DNA of 64,000 nucleotides from Opeltia flavorubescens (GCA_000442125.1 KE546967.1:930001-994000), one strand, 5' to 3'; shown: positions 25,214 through 38,943, counted from the first letter of the stretch. Notes: a model not told the origin generated them from the sequence alone. Made by a program: numbers and translations.

Positions 25214-28200
25214 TAACGCTTTAATATTTAATAAATTAATATTATAACAGCTCTATAAATATATTTATATTAATATTTCTAGTAATAAAAAAATGAATTA
25301 TATATTTAACTAATTTATCTACCAATATAAAAATTAAATTATAGATCCTTTTTATATAAAAGTCGCTTATAAATAATAAATTAGTAATAAAATCTATTAT
25401 TATAGTTTAAAATAGCATTATATTTATTAATAAAATAAATTTTCGTTAATTATAAAGCCTATTATATTAAATTTATAACTTTTAATAATAAAAATATATT
25501 TTATTATAATTTTTTATTTTTTTAATTATATTTAATTAATAATATTTTCTATAAATTAAATTTTTTATTTATTTCCTTATAAAATAACCTATTTTAAAAT
25601 TATTATAATTTATATAAAGAATTGTTTTTTATTACTAGATTATTTAATATATAAACTATTAGATTTTTTTAAAATAATTTATCCTCTTTAATTTTTTATT
25701 TTAAAAGTTTTTTTTAATTAGTAGTAAATTTTTAGTACTATTTTTCTTTTATAATAAAAGCGTCTTTTAATAAAAATTTAAAAAACGACTTTATTATAAA
25801 TAATTATATATCTAAAAAAAAAATTTCTAATTTTTCTAATTTATTAAATTAAAAATTAGAAGTTTATAGAATTTAAAAATCTTTAAATTTTTTTAAATTC
25901 TTTTTTATTTTTATAAATAATAAAAGTATTTATAAAATTTATACTCTTCATTTTTACTACTAAAACTATTATTAATTTAATAATTATAGGTATTTTATTT
26001 TTTTTATTAATTTAAGCTAATAGTTTTTATTATAAAGTTTATTTTATAAAATAAATAAAGAATTATTGTTTTTTATTTATTATTATTAAATTTTATAATA
26101 TTAAACCTTTTTAATATTTTATATAGAAATAAAATATAACTAGTTTTTTTATTTATTATACCTATTTTATAATAAACTCTTTTATAATTATAAAATATCT
26201 AAAATTATTATAATATACAATTAATACATTACTTTTTTTACTTTTTATAGATAATACTATTAGTTTTGAAAAACTTTTATTATATTATAAAGCTTTTTAT
26301 TATATATATTTTAAAGGAATTATATATTTTTAGATTTATAATTAAAAAATATTATTAAATATTAATATAAGTTTTTTTTTAAAATTTTAATTAAAAATCT
26401 TCTCTATTCTATATTTTAATATATCTATTTTTATACAAATTTTAGTATTTATACTATAATATTATTAAATAGAGCTTACAATCTTTTTTTTTTCTAGTTT
26501 TTTAAAAACTTTTTATATTTTTATAAACTAAATAAATTTATATTTAATCTACCTTTCTTTATATTTAATATTAAATCGATTAGAAGAAGAGTTATTAATT
26601 AAAAACCTTATATAAATCGCTAGTAAAACTTTATAAATTTTAAAAATATTAGGATATTTTTTATATTTTCTAGTACTAGTTAATTTTTTATAATTTTAAT
26701 TTTTAAAAACTTTATATAAATTTTATATTAATTAATTATAAAATTTAAAAATATAATTTTAATATAATTAATAGTATAATTTAATGGCTTTATATATAAA
26801 TAATATTTTAATATCGCTTTAATTATTATATAAATATATTTCTAATATTTTTTTTTATTTTAAAGATAGATTAATTAATTATTTAAATAAATTATATAAA
26901 ATATCCTTAAATAAATTTATAATATTTTTTTAATATATGATTAAATTTTAATAAAAGTATTTATAAAACTAAATAGTATAATTTCATATTTAAACTATTT
27001 ATAATAAATTTAAAATATTATTTTTTATTTATTTTTTTATTGAATTTTAATATATTAATAGATATTATAAATGCTAATTCTTATAGGTTTTTTTATATAT
27101 ATGAATCTATTTAAAATTTTTAATAATAAAATTAAAAGATATTTATTTTTAATAATAGCTTTATCAGAACTTTTATAATCTATATATTATTATAAACTAC
27201 TATTTACCTTTTTAATAAATAGTATTAATATTTTAGCTAAATTATTTAAATATTTTTTCTAGCTTTTAGTTTATATACTAATTAAATAATTTTAAATTAT
27301 TACTAATTAATTTAATAATATATTATAAATTTAATCTATTTTTAGCTATTTATTTAGCTTTAAATTTATATAATATTCTATTAAATTATATATATTTAAA
27401 TTTTTAAAAAATTCTTTTAAAAAGAATTCTACTAAATTTAATAAAATTAGTTTAATTTTAAAATTTTTAACCTATTTTATATTATATTTTATTATTTCTA
27501 GAATAATTATTTCCATTTCTAAATTAAATATAAAGTAATAAGAATATATAAGTTAAATACTACTTTTTCTATTTATTATTAGTATTACTAATTTAATAAA
27601 CTCTTTTATAATATAAATATCGATTTAGTTTAACACTGTTTTATAAATAATAGGAGTATTTTTATAAATCTATTTTTAGTTTTATTAATAAATATTAAAA
27701 TCTATTTCTATTAGCTGGAAATAGCCTAAACTTATATTATATTTATATATATCTATTATATAATAATTATTTTTTTAACATTTTTTTCCTTTATTATTAT
27801 CTATCAAATATATATTTAGTAGATAAAATTTATAAAATATAATCTAATAGTTATTTACCGCTATAATTTATTCTAGAACTATTTAATCTTTTAAAAAAAA
27901 ATTTTTAACAAATATTGATAAAAAAAATTTTTTTTTATATTAAAATTAAGTAAATAATAAACTATTTAAAGTTTTATTAAGATATTAATATATAAAGAAA
28001 CTATTATTATAAATAAATACCGTTTATTTATAAATAATCCTAGTTTAATAATAATATATATTAGAATTTATTATTTTTTATATTTCTTTTCCTTTATTAT
28101 ATTTTTTTTTATTTTTTTATAAATTTAAATTATATAGAATTATTTATTTTTCACTTATTTATTTTATAAATCTAATATTTTATTTTAAATACTATTTTTT

Positions 28201-29447
28201 TATATTTTTTTTTAATATTTAATTAAGTTTTTATTACTATTTTTACCGCGATTTAAACCTTTTTTTTTATAAATTTCTTTTTTAATTATTTTATTTAAAG
28301 AATTAAATATTTTTATTAAATATTTTATACTTTAATTTAGATATAATATCTATTTTTTTTAAATATTACTTTAATATAGTATATTATATTAAAAAGAATT
28401 AATAAATTTTTCATTTTTTAGAATTTTATAGTATTTTATTATTAATTTATTTATTTTTTTTAAATTTATAAATAAAAAATTTTTATAAATTTATTTATTA
28501 AATAATCTAAATCCTTATATTATTATTATAGATACTAGTTAAATATAGATATTAATTATAATTCTGGTTATTTTATAGATTTTAATTAGGCTTTTATTTT
28601 TATATTCCGGATTATTAAATTATTAAATATATTTTTAAAATATTTAACGAAATTATTTTTAATAAATAAATTATTTTTAATATTTAATAGTTTAGCATAA
28701 ATATATTGTTAAGTTTTAGATTTATTATTAAATCTAAAAACCATTTAATAAGTTTTATTTTAATAAAATAATCTTTTTATAAAATATCGATATATTTTTT
28801 ATAATTAGTAAACTATTTTATTAAATCCTTATATTAGAAATACAGCTATTTATTAAATATTTTCGGTTTATTAATTTTCTTTCTAATATTTAAAAAAGAC
28901 TAGTAGTAATTATTATTATATTATTTTTAATAGTTTACGCTAGTTTTTAATTTAGCGATATATAAATAAATTTTTAATTATTTATTTTCTAATTTTAATT
29001 TTTATATACGAAACTAAGATTATAATATTTATATTCCAATTTTTCTTTTAATAAAATCGACTCGCTAGCGGCTTTATTTATTTAATTATTTATTATTTTA
29101 AAATTTTTTTATTAAATAAAAATTTATTTATTAAATTCTTTTTATTATTTCCGCCTAAATTTTAAAACGGATTTTATTTATTATCGCTAAACTTTATAAT
29201 TTAGCCTTTTTAAATTTCTTTTACTATTTTATTAGACAACTCCTTATAATTAAAAAGTAATTAGAATTATAAAATCGCTAGACGAGTAACTTATAAACCT
29301 TAGGTTAATAAAGCTGCGTAAAAAATATAGAAGATATTTATCTAAATAAATGTAGAATTAATTACTAATAAACTAGCAGCCTAAAACCCGCAGGGTTTTT
29401 ACTAAATATAGGCGCTACCCGTATTAGATATAGCCCCACCTTCTATA
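25214..29447 (-). mobile_element. Ty3/Gypsy family 2 element, 3' truncated
   Basis: On the minus strand this contains Gypsy traces unlike family 1 in sequence: an integrase segment near 25280-25400 (FILVDKLVKYIIHF), and about 1.6 kb upstream of it a reverse-transcriptase stretch near 26930-27200 that follows the order and spacing of the Gypsy motif series around LNN..LL and FEYLVMPFGLTNA. A possible 5' LTR is at 29230-29447. The 3' end is missing: the Gypsy-1 at 3008-25213 adjoins it at 25213 and the rest is not found on the far side. It is much more converted than Gypsy-1 and therefore probably older. Broken fossil; assignment to Gypsy is firm, the family boundary less so. Confidence 0.72.
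29230..29447 (-). repeat. Possible Gypsy-2 5' LTR
   Basis: A G+C-richer 218-bp stretch that, read on the minus strand, starts TATAGAAGGTGGGG and ends GTTGTCTAATA, directly upstream of the Gypsy-2 gag/pol region. Position, size and TA...TA ends (TG...CA after RIP) fit an LTR. There is no second copy in the window to prove it. Confidence 0.35.
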
Positions 29448-31302
29448 AATTTTATACCCGCTAGGCCTCCGGCTTTATACTACTATTTTTCTATCCTTAT
29501 TAAAAACTTAGGCTAATATTTAAATTTAGATTAAAGCGCTATTCTATTTTAATTATTAGTTTAAAACTATTAATTCTCTAATAATTTATTAAAATGATAA
29601 AGATATTTAATATAGATAGAAAAAAATATAAAATTGTAAAAATACTATTTTAAGGTTTTTAACCGGCGGAGTTGAAGTAATATTAAATATCTATAATTAT
29701 AATAATATTACTATATATTAAAAGCAACTAGTAATTTAAAATAAGGTAAATTTAGTTCTATTATTTTATAATACTAGATTTTTATAGCTTTTAATTAATT
29801 AAAATAATAAAAAAATAATAAAATTAGAGATCGGATATAAAGATAATAGTAATTAATACTCGAAAATAATATAGTATCTATTATAGCCTAGTATTTTTTA
29901 ATAATTTATACTTTTTGAAATTTTAGAATTTTATAATAATAAATTTTTTTAAATTATCCAACTACTAAATTTTACCTAAATCTAAGCGGCTTAACTAGCG
30001 TATTAGTAGTTTTATCTAATTAACATTCAATAAAAATTTCTTATTTAGTATTTTAATATAGTTATTATATAGAAATTTTATAAAATTAATATTTTATTTT
30101 AAATCTCCGTTATAGCCTATAATAAAAGATAATAATAATTATTCTCCGGTTTTAATTCTTATATAGCGCTAATTTAAAGCGCTAGGATAATATTTATAAA
30201 TAATATTTATTTTTAAAAGCTAGCTACTAATTAAAAGAAATCTAGATAAAGAAAATTTCTAAAAATTATCCTATTTTTTATATTTCGTTAAAGAAATTAT
30301 TCTAAACTTTTTAATAAAAAAATTTATCCTATTACTACTTTATTAAAATTGAACTATATAATATTCTACTAATATTACCTTATTTACTAAAATTAGTAAG
30401 ATTTAAAAGAATATAAAATATAATTTTGAATTGTAGAAATAAAATATAATTAATATTATAACGAAGTAATATCTCGTTTTTTTCTATATATAAATAAAGT
30501 ATGGAGTATACTATTTATATATTCTAGCGGATATTTCTATTTTAATAGAAACTATTATTAATAATAAATTAAATCCAATTACTATAAAATTTTGCAAAAA
30601 AGAATATTTTTTTATAATAATCAAAGGCTACCGAGTTTTATATATAAGTTTTATAATATAAATATATTAACAGGCTATTTATAATCAATTTATTGGATAA
30701 TACTAAATTTATTATTTATACGGATTTTATTCTAGTTAAAAAAATTCTATATTTATTATATCTATAATTCCGTATATTTATTTAATATTTTTAAGGTTTT
30801 TAGATACTTTTATATTTATATTCTATAAAAAGATATTATTTATCTTAAATAAACTATTAATTATATTATAATACATCTAGTTAGCTTTAATAATTTTAAT
30901 AAAATTCTTCTATTTAATATTATATATCCCTTTATACCTCGAAAAAACGGGATTGAATTAAATATAAATTATTTTTTAACGCTGTTAGTATTTTATTTAT
31001 ATACCTTTAAGCGCTATAAATAGAATATTTTTTATAACTTATACTATTATAGTAATTACTATTAAATAAAAAGTCTTATAAAATAATATATATTAACGAG
31101 TAAGAAATTTCTAGTATTTTAGACGAATTATCTAAATAAATAGCTATATATAAACGTTACAAAAATAAGCTTATTAATAAATAAATTATTAAAAAGCTAC
31201 TATTACTTTTAAATATATATAAATTATTTAATATTTTCAATAAAGGGCTATAAGCTTTTAAAACTGCTCTAGCTTTTATATAAATATAAAAAACTAACCT
31301 TT
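29448..31302. other. Unclassified RIP-degraded sequence
   Basis: About 1.85 kb between the Gypsy-2 remnant and the Copia-2 LTR. It has no counterpart elsewhere in the window. Translation in all frames gives no domain I can name with confidence, and no terminal repeat pair was found. A small inverted pair TAGCGCT/AGCGCTA lies at 30164-30184. It may be the landing site of Copia-2 in an older transposon. Confidence 0.5.
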
Positions 31303-31498
31303 TATCGAAAACACATAAGCAGTATACCGCTAAATATACTAAAATTGGTATTTTTATAAAACTTTAATAGAGCTTTATTTATTTAATTAAGTTAGATTGG
31401 TAAAGAAATATTTCCAGCTATTAGATCCTCTATATATAAGATAGGTAGAGCTTATTAGCTAATTAATTAAGCAGTATTCTATATATATAATTTTAATA
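31303..31498 (+). repeat. Copia-2 5' LTR
   Basis: 196 bp from TATCGAAA to AATTTTAATA, matching in reverse complement the 195-bp LTRs at 38944-39138 and 45813-46007. The next bases, GGTTCTATACCCGG, occupy the primer-binding position and differ from the GGTTATAAGCCCGG of the 38944 element. Confidence 0.85.
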
Positions 31499-32184
31499 GG
31501 TTCTATACCCGGATTTTATAACTATTTATATATATTTATTATATCGTTTAACTTATTATTTCTATTTTTATATAAAGACCTTCTAGTATTACTAATATAT
31601 ACTATATTTAAATACCTATTAAAACCATTTATAGAGCCTATAACCAGGCGAGTATTATATAAAACTTTTAAATAAAATAAAAGGAAAAGGTAATAAATGA
31701 AATTTATAGCTATTATATATTATATACTATATTTTATAGATTCTATATACTAATATAATCTAGATTTATTAGCTAAATTAATCTATAAGTTTATCTTTTA
31801 GATTTTATCTATTAAATAACTAATATACGAAATTTTAAATAGAACGCTAATTTATTATATAATTATAATTTATAATATTTTAAAAAATAGTATAAATAAA
31901 AATAATATAATATTATTATTAGTTAATTAAATATATTATAGCGTTTTTAAATTATTTTTCTTGATTATTTTTAAAAGAATTCAGATACTTAGAAAAATAT
32001 AAGAATATATACTAGTATTATTAGCATTTTTAAATATTAAAAAATAAAATAGCGCTATTATAATATTAAATTTTATTTTTAAAAAAAGGCCTGATTAATA
32101 ATTTTATAGTTATTATACTCTATTAATAATTATTAATAGTAGTTAAAAAATTTAAAATATATCTATTAATTATAAAAACTATTA

Positions 32185-32564
32185 TTATATATATATATTA
32201 GAAAACGTCTTTTAATAGCTTCTCGACTTGAAATAAATATAAATTTTATCGATTAGTATCGAATAAAGATAAATATATTTTAAGTTTTACGCGTTTTCGT
32301 ATTTTAACTATTGAATTAACTGATTTTTTTATAATTGAATAGCTTTATTAGTTTTATATATAGTAGTATATATAGTAATTAAATTTAAAATATTTAATAA
32401 GCGTATTTTAATAATATAAAGACTTTTAAAATTAAACGAGAATTAGTAGCGTTATAATATATAGAAGTTCTAGGTATATTAAACTGGCTGGGAACTGGCT
32501 TCTAGTTCTACTAGCTATTAGCTATTAGTAGTAAAGTTCTATTAGAACGGTGGCCTAATCCTTG
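32185..32564 (+). mobile_element. Non-autonomous Helitron N1
   Basis: A 380-bp insertion in Copia-2 gag. Its 5' end, TTATATATATATATATTAGAAAACG without the run-length difference, matches the start of the autonomous Helitron at 36254, and its 3' end is ...GGTGGCCTAATCCTTG. The empty site can be read in the Copia-2 element near 45120 (reverse complement): the insertion lies exactly between A and T and no target base is duplicated, the hallmark of Helitrons. A small hairpin GTTCT-ATT-AGAAC (32537-32549) stands 15 bp from the 3' end. No coding capacity. It would depend on the Rep/helicase of the 36254-type element for movement. Confidence 0.82.
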
Positions 32565-32781
32565 TATAATATATTATTAAATATAAAGCCCCTATATATT
32601 TATTATCTATTTTTCTAATTTTTATATTATTAGCTATATTAGTTATAATAAATCTTTCAAAATAATATTAAGCTTTATTTTTTAAGGAATTTTATTATTT
32701 ATATAAAAGAAATAAATAATTTAAATAATTTATATAAAATATATTTCTAAAAGTTTATCTTTTAATTTTTGTATATAATAT

Positions 32782-33372
32782 TTAAAAGAGCCCGAAATTT
32801 TTTTAAAAAAATTTTTAAAAAATTGAAATTAATAATAATTATATTTAATATATTTAATATCGTCATTGATATTTTTAAAGGTTAAAACTTTAAAAATTAT
32901 AAAATTCGAAATACTACTAAATATAATAAGAAAATAATTAACAATTTTCAAATAATTTTTAAAAAAATTTATTTTTTAAAAATTTATTTTTTAATTTTTT
33001 TAGCCCTATTATATTTTTCAGCCCTACTAGGCTTTTCAGCCCTACTAGCTATTTCAGCCCTATAAGCTTTTTTAGTAAGCGTATAATGAAAATCGACAGC
33101 GCAAATCTTCTATAGCTAGTAGCGCCACCAATTTTTATCCAAATTTCAGAATTTTTACGCCGTTAGAATGCGCTCGTTGAGCGCTTAAAACTGAGCCACT
33201 TTATATATTACTGTATATAAAACTAAAAGAGTTATACTAACTACAAAATCTGGCTGGATTTTGGGGTTTCTCGTTTATTAAACGCAGCTTGTTACTAATA
33301 AATAAGCGGGTAGAAATTAATTTCTTTATTAGCTGGACCTTTTATTTACTAAATCTATTATAAAAAGAATAG
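32782..33372. mobile_element. Unclassified 0.6-kb insertion in Copia-2 gag
   Basis: Copia-2 gag aligns up to about 32780 and resumes at about 33373, so roughly 590 bp is inserted. The inserted DNA is less RIP-converted than its surroundings and contains four 18-bp tandem repeats (33002-33073) and a G+C-richer core with CpA/TpG intact (33080-33300). AATA flanks both sides, a possible short target duplication. No terminal inverted repeat, LTR-like ends or reading frame was found. It could be a SINE-like or solo-LTR-like insertion, but neither is demonstrated. Confidence 0.6.
33002..33073 (+). repeat. 18-bp tandem repeat, four units
   Basis: Units of the type AGCCCTACTAGGCTTTTC at 33002-33019, 33020-33037, 33038-33055 and 33056-33073. 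The second and third keep AGCCCTACTAG intact, the outer two vary in the middle. It lies inside the unclassified insertion 32782-33372 and occurs nowhere else in the window. Confidence 0.9.
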
Positions 33373-34254
33373 ATTAATAAAAACTTTTTTTAAACTATTA
33401 AAAAGCTTTAAACTATTTATAAATATTATTAAATTATTAATATTATTTATAATAACTTTAATAAATAAAATAATTAAATTTTTAACTATTAATTATTCAT
33501 TTAATTACTCTCTATATTAGTTTAACTAATAGGATTCAATTTTAATAATTTATTGAGTCTATTAATACCAGTATATTTTTTCGATTTAATATCTAATACT
33601 TTATTTAGTAGCTCTTTTACTTTTTTTTCGCTTTTTTCTTTTTTAATTTCTATATCTAGTCGTTTATAAATATTGAGCTATAATTATTTAGATCTATTAA
33701 CTTTATAAAGCTATAGTAAATTTACTAGTATTATATCTATTAATAAAAATACTATTAAATTAAAAGGTTTAAATTTTATAATTTTATCGATTCTAATTTT
33801 AAATATATTTAATAATTAAAAGCTATAAAATTATTATATTAAAAAATTTCTACTAATTAATAAATTAAATAATATTTTTAAAAAAGTTTTTAAAGAATAT
33901 ATATCTACTTTTTTATAATAACGCCGAAATAGAAAAATATTAAAAATTATAAAAGTTATTTATAGATTAAATATTTCTATTTTTATTAAATATATAAATA
34001 TACTATTATAAATAGTTACTAAATTTAAAGCTAGTTTTAAATTATAAAAAACTATTAATTTAAAATAAATCTAGATTATTTTTAATAATTTTTGTTATTT
34101 ATAATTTAAAAATATTAAAAAATATATAAAAAAACTCTATTATTTAAATAATAGATTTATAATTATAAATCTCGCTTTTTTTAAATTAAAATTTATTAAT
34201 TATTTTTTTTAGGCTTTAAACTTACTTTTAAAACTTATTATATTATTTTTATTA

Positions 34255-34635
34255 TTATATATATATTAGAAAACGTTTTTTATTAGCTTTCCGACTTAAA
34301 ATAAATATAATTTCTATTAATTAATATTAAATAAAAATAGATTTCTTTTAGATTTAACGCGTTTTTATATTTTAATTACTAAAATAGCTTTCTCTTTTTT
34401 TATAATTAAATAATTCTATTAGTTATATATATAATAGTATATATAATAGTTTAGGTCAAAGTATTTAATAAGCGTATTCTAATAATATAAGAATTCTTAA
34501 TATTAGATAAAAATTAGTAGCGTTATAGTATATAAAAGTTCTAGGCGTATTAAACTAGCTAGGAACTGGCTTCCAGCTTTATTAGCTACTAGCTGCCAGT
34601 TGTAAAATCCAACTAGAACGGTGGCTTAATACTCG
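34255..34635 (+). mobile_element. Non-autonomous Helitron N2
   Basis: A 381-bp sister of N1, inserted in the same Copia-2 gag 1.7 kb downstream. It starts TTATATATATATTAGAAAACG less its last base and ends GTGGCTTAATACTCG. The uninterrupted site in Copia-2 (near 44000, reverse complement) shows insertion between A and T with no duplication. Its last 22 bp align without gaps to the last 22 bp of the autonomous Helitron at 51541, with only one difference that is not a transition. No coding capacity. Confidence 0.84.
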
Positions 34636-35113
34636 TTATTAGTATTATTATATTTAAAACCAGTATATAAAATACTATTTTAAATAAAATAATCTATATA
34701 ATTAAAAAAAGAAACGCTTTTAATAAATTATTATTTTTATTAGTTGAGAAACGTTTAATAAATTAATATACTATTTATTAAAAACCAGATTATCTAGCTA
34801 AAAATTATTTTATAATCTATTTTAAGCTTCGTTTTAAATAGTATAAAAATAGTTAAAATAGCTATAAAAATAGTTATAAAGGTTATAATAGCTATAGTAG
34901 TTATAATAATTATAAAAATAATTATAAAAATTATAAAAATAAGACGGAGAATAATAAAAAACGCTATTATAATAATATTAATAATTTATACTCTAAATCT
35001 AAAAAAGGTAAATAAAAAGACGATAAAAAAAGTATTAGTTTTTTAATAATAACTACTCTATTAACTATAAATTTAAATTTACTAATAACTAGATTTTTTA
35101 TAATATTTACTTA

Positions 35114-35245
35114 TATTAAAATCACGTATATAAAAAGCTTACTTGATTATTCTAAAATATAAAAGCTCTAGTTATATATACGGTTTTCGTTCGAAGTAGC
35201 TAGAGTTATATAACGTTAGGATTGATTTATATATATATTTTAATA
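35114..35245 (-). repeat. Copia-1 3' LTR
   Basis: 132 bp aligned with 2876-3007 and, reversed, with 16567-16699. The sequence following on the plus strand matches the reverse of 16100-16566, which fixes this as the 3' LTR of a minus-strand element. Confidence 0.88.
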
Positions 35246-38200
35246 TTTCTATTTAGAAAAATACTAACGATATAATAAAAATAAAAAACTATATAATAAA
35301 TATATTAAGTAAATAAAAATAAATATATAATATAAGGTTTTTATATATTCTATAAAAGTAGTTTTTATTAGTATTAAATTCAGCCTAAATACTATACTAA
35401 ATAAAAAAACCGAGTAAAAAAAATCGAAAAAACTAGAGGTATAATTTAGGCGATAGTTCAAACGATTTCTAGACGGTAAACCCCTATAAAGGTATTAAAA
35501 ACTCTAGGCGATCAACTCTTTATAGCGCTAGTAGTATTAGTATTATAGCGCTATAAAAAGCTTAAAAGTACGCTAATAATATAAAAAGATCGGTAAATAA
35601 TATTTTAATTTTAACTAAATCCTTTACTATATAAAATATATTTTACGTAAAATTTTTAAAAAAAATATTATTTTTATATTTTTATATATATTTTAAAAAT
35701 AAAATTTTACTTTAAATCTAGATTTATAAATTTTATATATAAATATATTTAAAGAATATATAAAAGAAGTAATATTTTTTATTTATTATTTTAATAATAG
35801 TAAATTAAATTTTATAGTATATTTATATATAATAAACAGTCTAAATATATATTATTCGATAAATTTGATAGATATTCTTAAAACATTTATACCTTTAAAT
35901 ATATATTTAAATATAATATTTCAGGATATTCCTAGTTTATAGAATTTAATTAGATATTATAGTTTATAATTATATATTTTAAAAAATTAAATATATTTTA
36001 GTTAAATAGATATTATTATTAGTATAACTTTTATTAGCTATTTATAAAATAATATTACTAGAAATTAAAAAAAATTATAATAAGCCGAGTTAATTTCAAT
36101 ATATTAAAGCTCCGGGTAGTTATAAAAGAATCTATTTTAAAATATAATAAATAGGCCTCGCTATTCTTTAATTTAAAGCTATAAATAATAATATTTAAAA
36201 AAAAAACCACCGGGAGTTTATAATAATAAAAAATAGATAAATAAACTTTATTATTATATATATATTGGAAAACGTCCTTTATCGGCTTCCCGACCCGAAA
36301 TAAATATAAATCTTATCGGTTAGTATTAAACGTTTATAAATTCTATTCCGGTTAATATAATTTAAGGGGTTTTAACTATTAAAATTATTAAATTTTATAT
36401 AATTTCGAGTTAATACTATTCGCGAATATATAGTTAAAAAATAACTAATCTAGATTAAAAAGTAAATCGAGCGTATTCGAATATATTTTTTAATTTTAAA
36501 ATCCGATATTATTAATATTATTAGTATCGCTATAAAGTTTTTTTAACGATTTTTTTATTTTATTTATTTTTTATACCTTTTTTTATAAATTATATTTAGA
36601 AAATTTTTTATTGCGAGTATTTTATTCTAAATCTATTTAAATCTATTTATTTTCTTTTTATCGCGTATCTATAATATATCTTTTATTATAGTACTATTAC
36701 TATTTAAATATCTTTTTATTCTTTTTTAAAAAACTTTTTTTTTATTAATTCTATTATTTTTAAACCCTTTAATTATATAAATAATATTAATATTATACTA
36801 TAACCGATATAAATATTTTAAATATTATTTTAATTTTAAAATTTTTTTAACAGTTTTAAAATTAAATAAATATTATACTATATATAATATTTATCGAGAT
36901 AAGGTAGCTTCGATTCCTATTTCTATTAATAGTAACTAACTTACTAGTTAAAACGGTCGCTTTTAGAAATTTTTAATATAAATATTTAATCGAATTAAAG
37001 TAAATTATTATTTTTAAAATAGCCCTATTTTTTTAACTTTTATTACTCTCGCTTTTATAATATATAGGTACTATATTAATAGATTCGACTCTATAGATAA
37101 CTATAGATAATTCCGTTACCGCGTCTTTAGGCTAAATACTTAATATATTATATATCTTTTTTACCTAAAAATATTAATTAAAATCTAAAAATTGTAGTTT
37201 CTATTTTACCGCGAAAATTATACTAGGTATATTAAAAATAGTTTTTAATAAAAATAGCTAGAAGTTATAATTTATAATCTTCCTTTTCCTTTATAAATAA
37301 AAATTTTAATTTTAATTCTAATTTTAAATCTATTATTAATAATAACTTTAATTCGGACTTTAAAATTAACTCTTTTTAAAATAGTATCTTTAAAAGCTTT
37401 ATTCTATTTAAAATAAATCCTAATATATTTTTATATAAAATATTAATATTTCCTAATTTTTTTAATTACCTTTAATTTATCGTTTTAAAATTTAATTTAA
37501 ATTTTATAAAAAAAAAGAAATTATTTTAGGAAAAATCTAGTTAGCCGGATCTATTATATTATTTAATCGGGCTTTATTATAGCTAATAGAACTATAAAGG
37601 AAATAGATTACTATTTATACCGCTTAAATATAAATTAGGATTATCTAAAATAACTCTTTATTATATTAATTCTCATAATATATTAAATTATACTGGGGTA
37701 TAAATATATTTTATTTACTCCTATTATTACGCGAAATACTAGGTCGAAAAACGCGTTTTAAATATATTAACTTCCGCTATAAAATATAAGCTTTATTATA
37801 AAAAAAGCTAGCTAATTAAATTAATAGATTTTTTTTTAAAAATACTCTAATTTTTAAAAAAAAATTTTATTAAATAAATACCTTATAATAGAAAGTTTTA
37901 AAAAATTATTTAGCGTTATAATAATACTTTTATATTTATTTTAATTAAATATTAAAGCGATTATTATTATATTTTTAACCGCGGACCGTAGGCTTTTATT
38001 ATATATAACGAAATATATTATATTTAAAAATCTTTTAAACCTATTAATAAGGAATCCCTTTTATTTATATAATATTTCTTTCTAGATTTTAATAAAGCTA
38101 TTAATACCTATATTAAAAATAATTATAGAATATATTTTAATAATTATCTAAATTAAGGGATTCTATAGGATTTAAACTATATATTTTAGAAAATTAACCC

Positions 38201-38943
38201 TTATATTAACTACTACCGGACGGCTCGGAAAATCCTTTTTTAAAAAAAAAAATTCGAATTTAAAACTATTTTTACTACTAATTAATATATAAATATAGCT
38301 AATTATTAAAAAAAAGGGTTAATAAATATCGCGAGAACTAACTAGTTTAAATTATAATAAAATTTAGATATTAATCTCTAATAAGTAATTTAAAAGTTAT
38401 TTTTATAATATTTATTTATTTTAAAAAAAAAGTTAAAATTTTAAAAAATATGATTTTTAAAAAATTAATTCAGATTATTCTATTTATATACTATTATATT
38501 ATATTCTTCTTTTTATAAAAAATAAATAAAAATTTAATTAAAATCGTTTTATTAATAAATAAAATAGTAAATAATATATTTATTAGCGTAATTATTATCC
38601 GTTTCGTTTATATTAGCGTGATATAGAATTTAACCCGATTTTTTATAGTATAAAGCTTTTCTAGTAGTATATTTATAATATATAAATAGTTTATAATTAA
38701 AATACGTTTAATTTTATTTATTAGAATTAGAATAAAATTCGAGCTGAATTATATTAAAAAATCTAAAATTATTTAGTAGCGGATAATTTAGATTTTATAA
38801 GTAACCGCCCGGGTTTTAGATATTAAATAATTTTACCTTTTTTATATATATATAGGAACTATTTTATATATATAGTAATAATAGATTCGTATGCTATTAT
38901 ATAGTATTATAACCGATTTTTCCTATTTTTAATAATAACTATT

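Larger units (their letters stand above)
31303..35113 (+). mobile_element. Ty1/Copia family 2 element, 5' part with nested insertions
   Basis: The 5' LTR (31303-31498) and the leader that follows match the reverse complement of the Copia-2 element 38944-46007. Gag sequence is collinear in the pieces 31499-32184, 32565-32780, 33373-34254 and 34636-35113; the zinc-knuckle region with flanking basic, Asn/Lys-rich tract is at about 34785-34990 and matches 43600-43860 reversed. Interruptions are two short Helitrons and one unclassified insertion. At 35114 a Copia-1 LTR starts, and the pol half presumably lies beyond the right edge of the window. It is one of the oldest elements here, since everything to its right up to 64000 is nested in it. 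Broken fossil. Confidence 0.85.

Noticed and set aside
29593-31100. A DDE transposase gene
   Set aside because: Several frames gave stretches with vague resemblance to transposases, but no motif series in order; the resemblance is not better than expected for AT-rich sequence.
32185-34635. A small LTR element with 380-bp LTRs at 32185-32564 and 34255-34635
   Set aside because: The sequence between them is Copia-2 gag that continues outside both, so they are two separate insertions; they have no target duplication and share their ends with the Helitron at 36254.
35264-35461. 65-codon open frame on the minus strand
   Set aside because: It lies in the 3' non-coding end of the Copia-1 element next to its LTR, is made of Phe/Tyr/Ile/Leu as expected from AT-rich DNA, and has no counterpart kept open in the copy at about 16360-16560.
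36254-36333. A truncated LTR at the left edge of the 36254 insertion
   Set aside because: The segment is the 5' terminus of the Helitron: Copia-1 is continuous from 36253 to 51542, and the Rep/helicase gene lies between.
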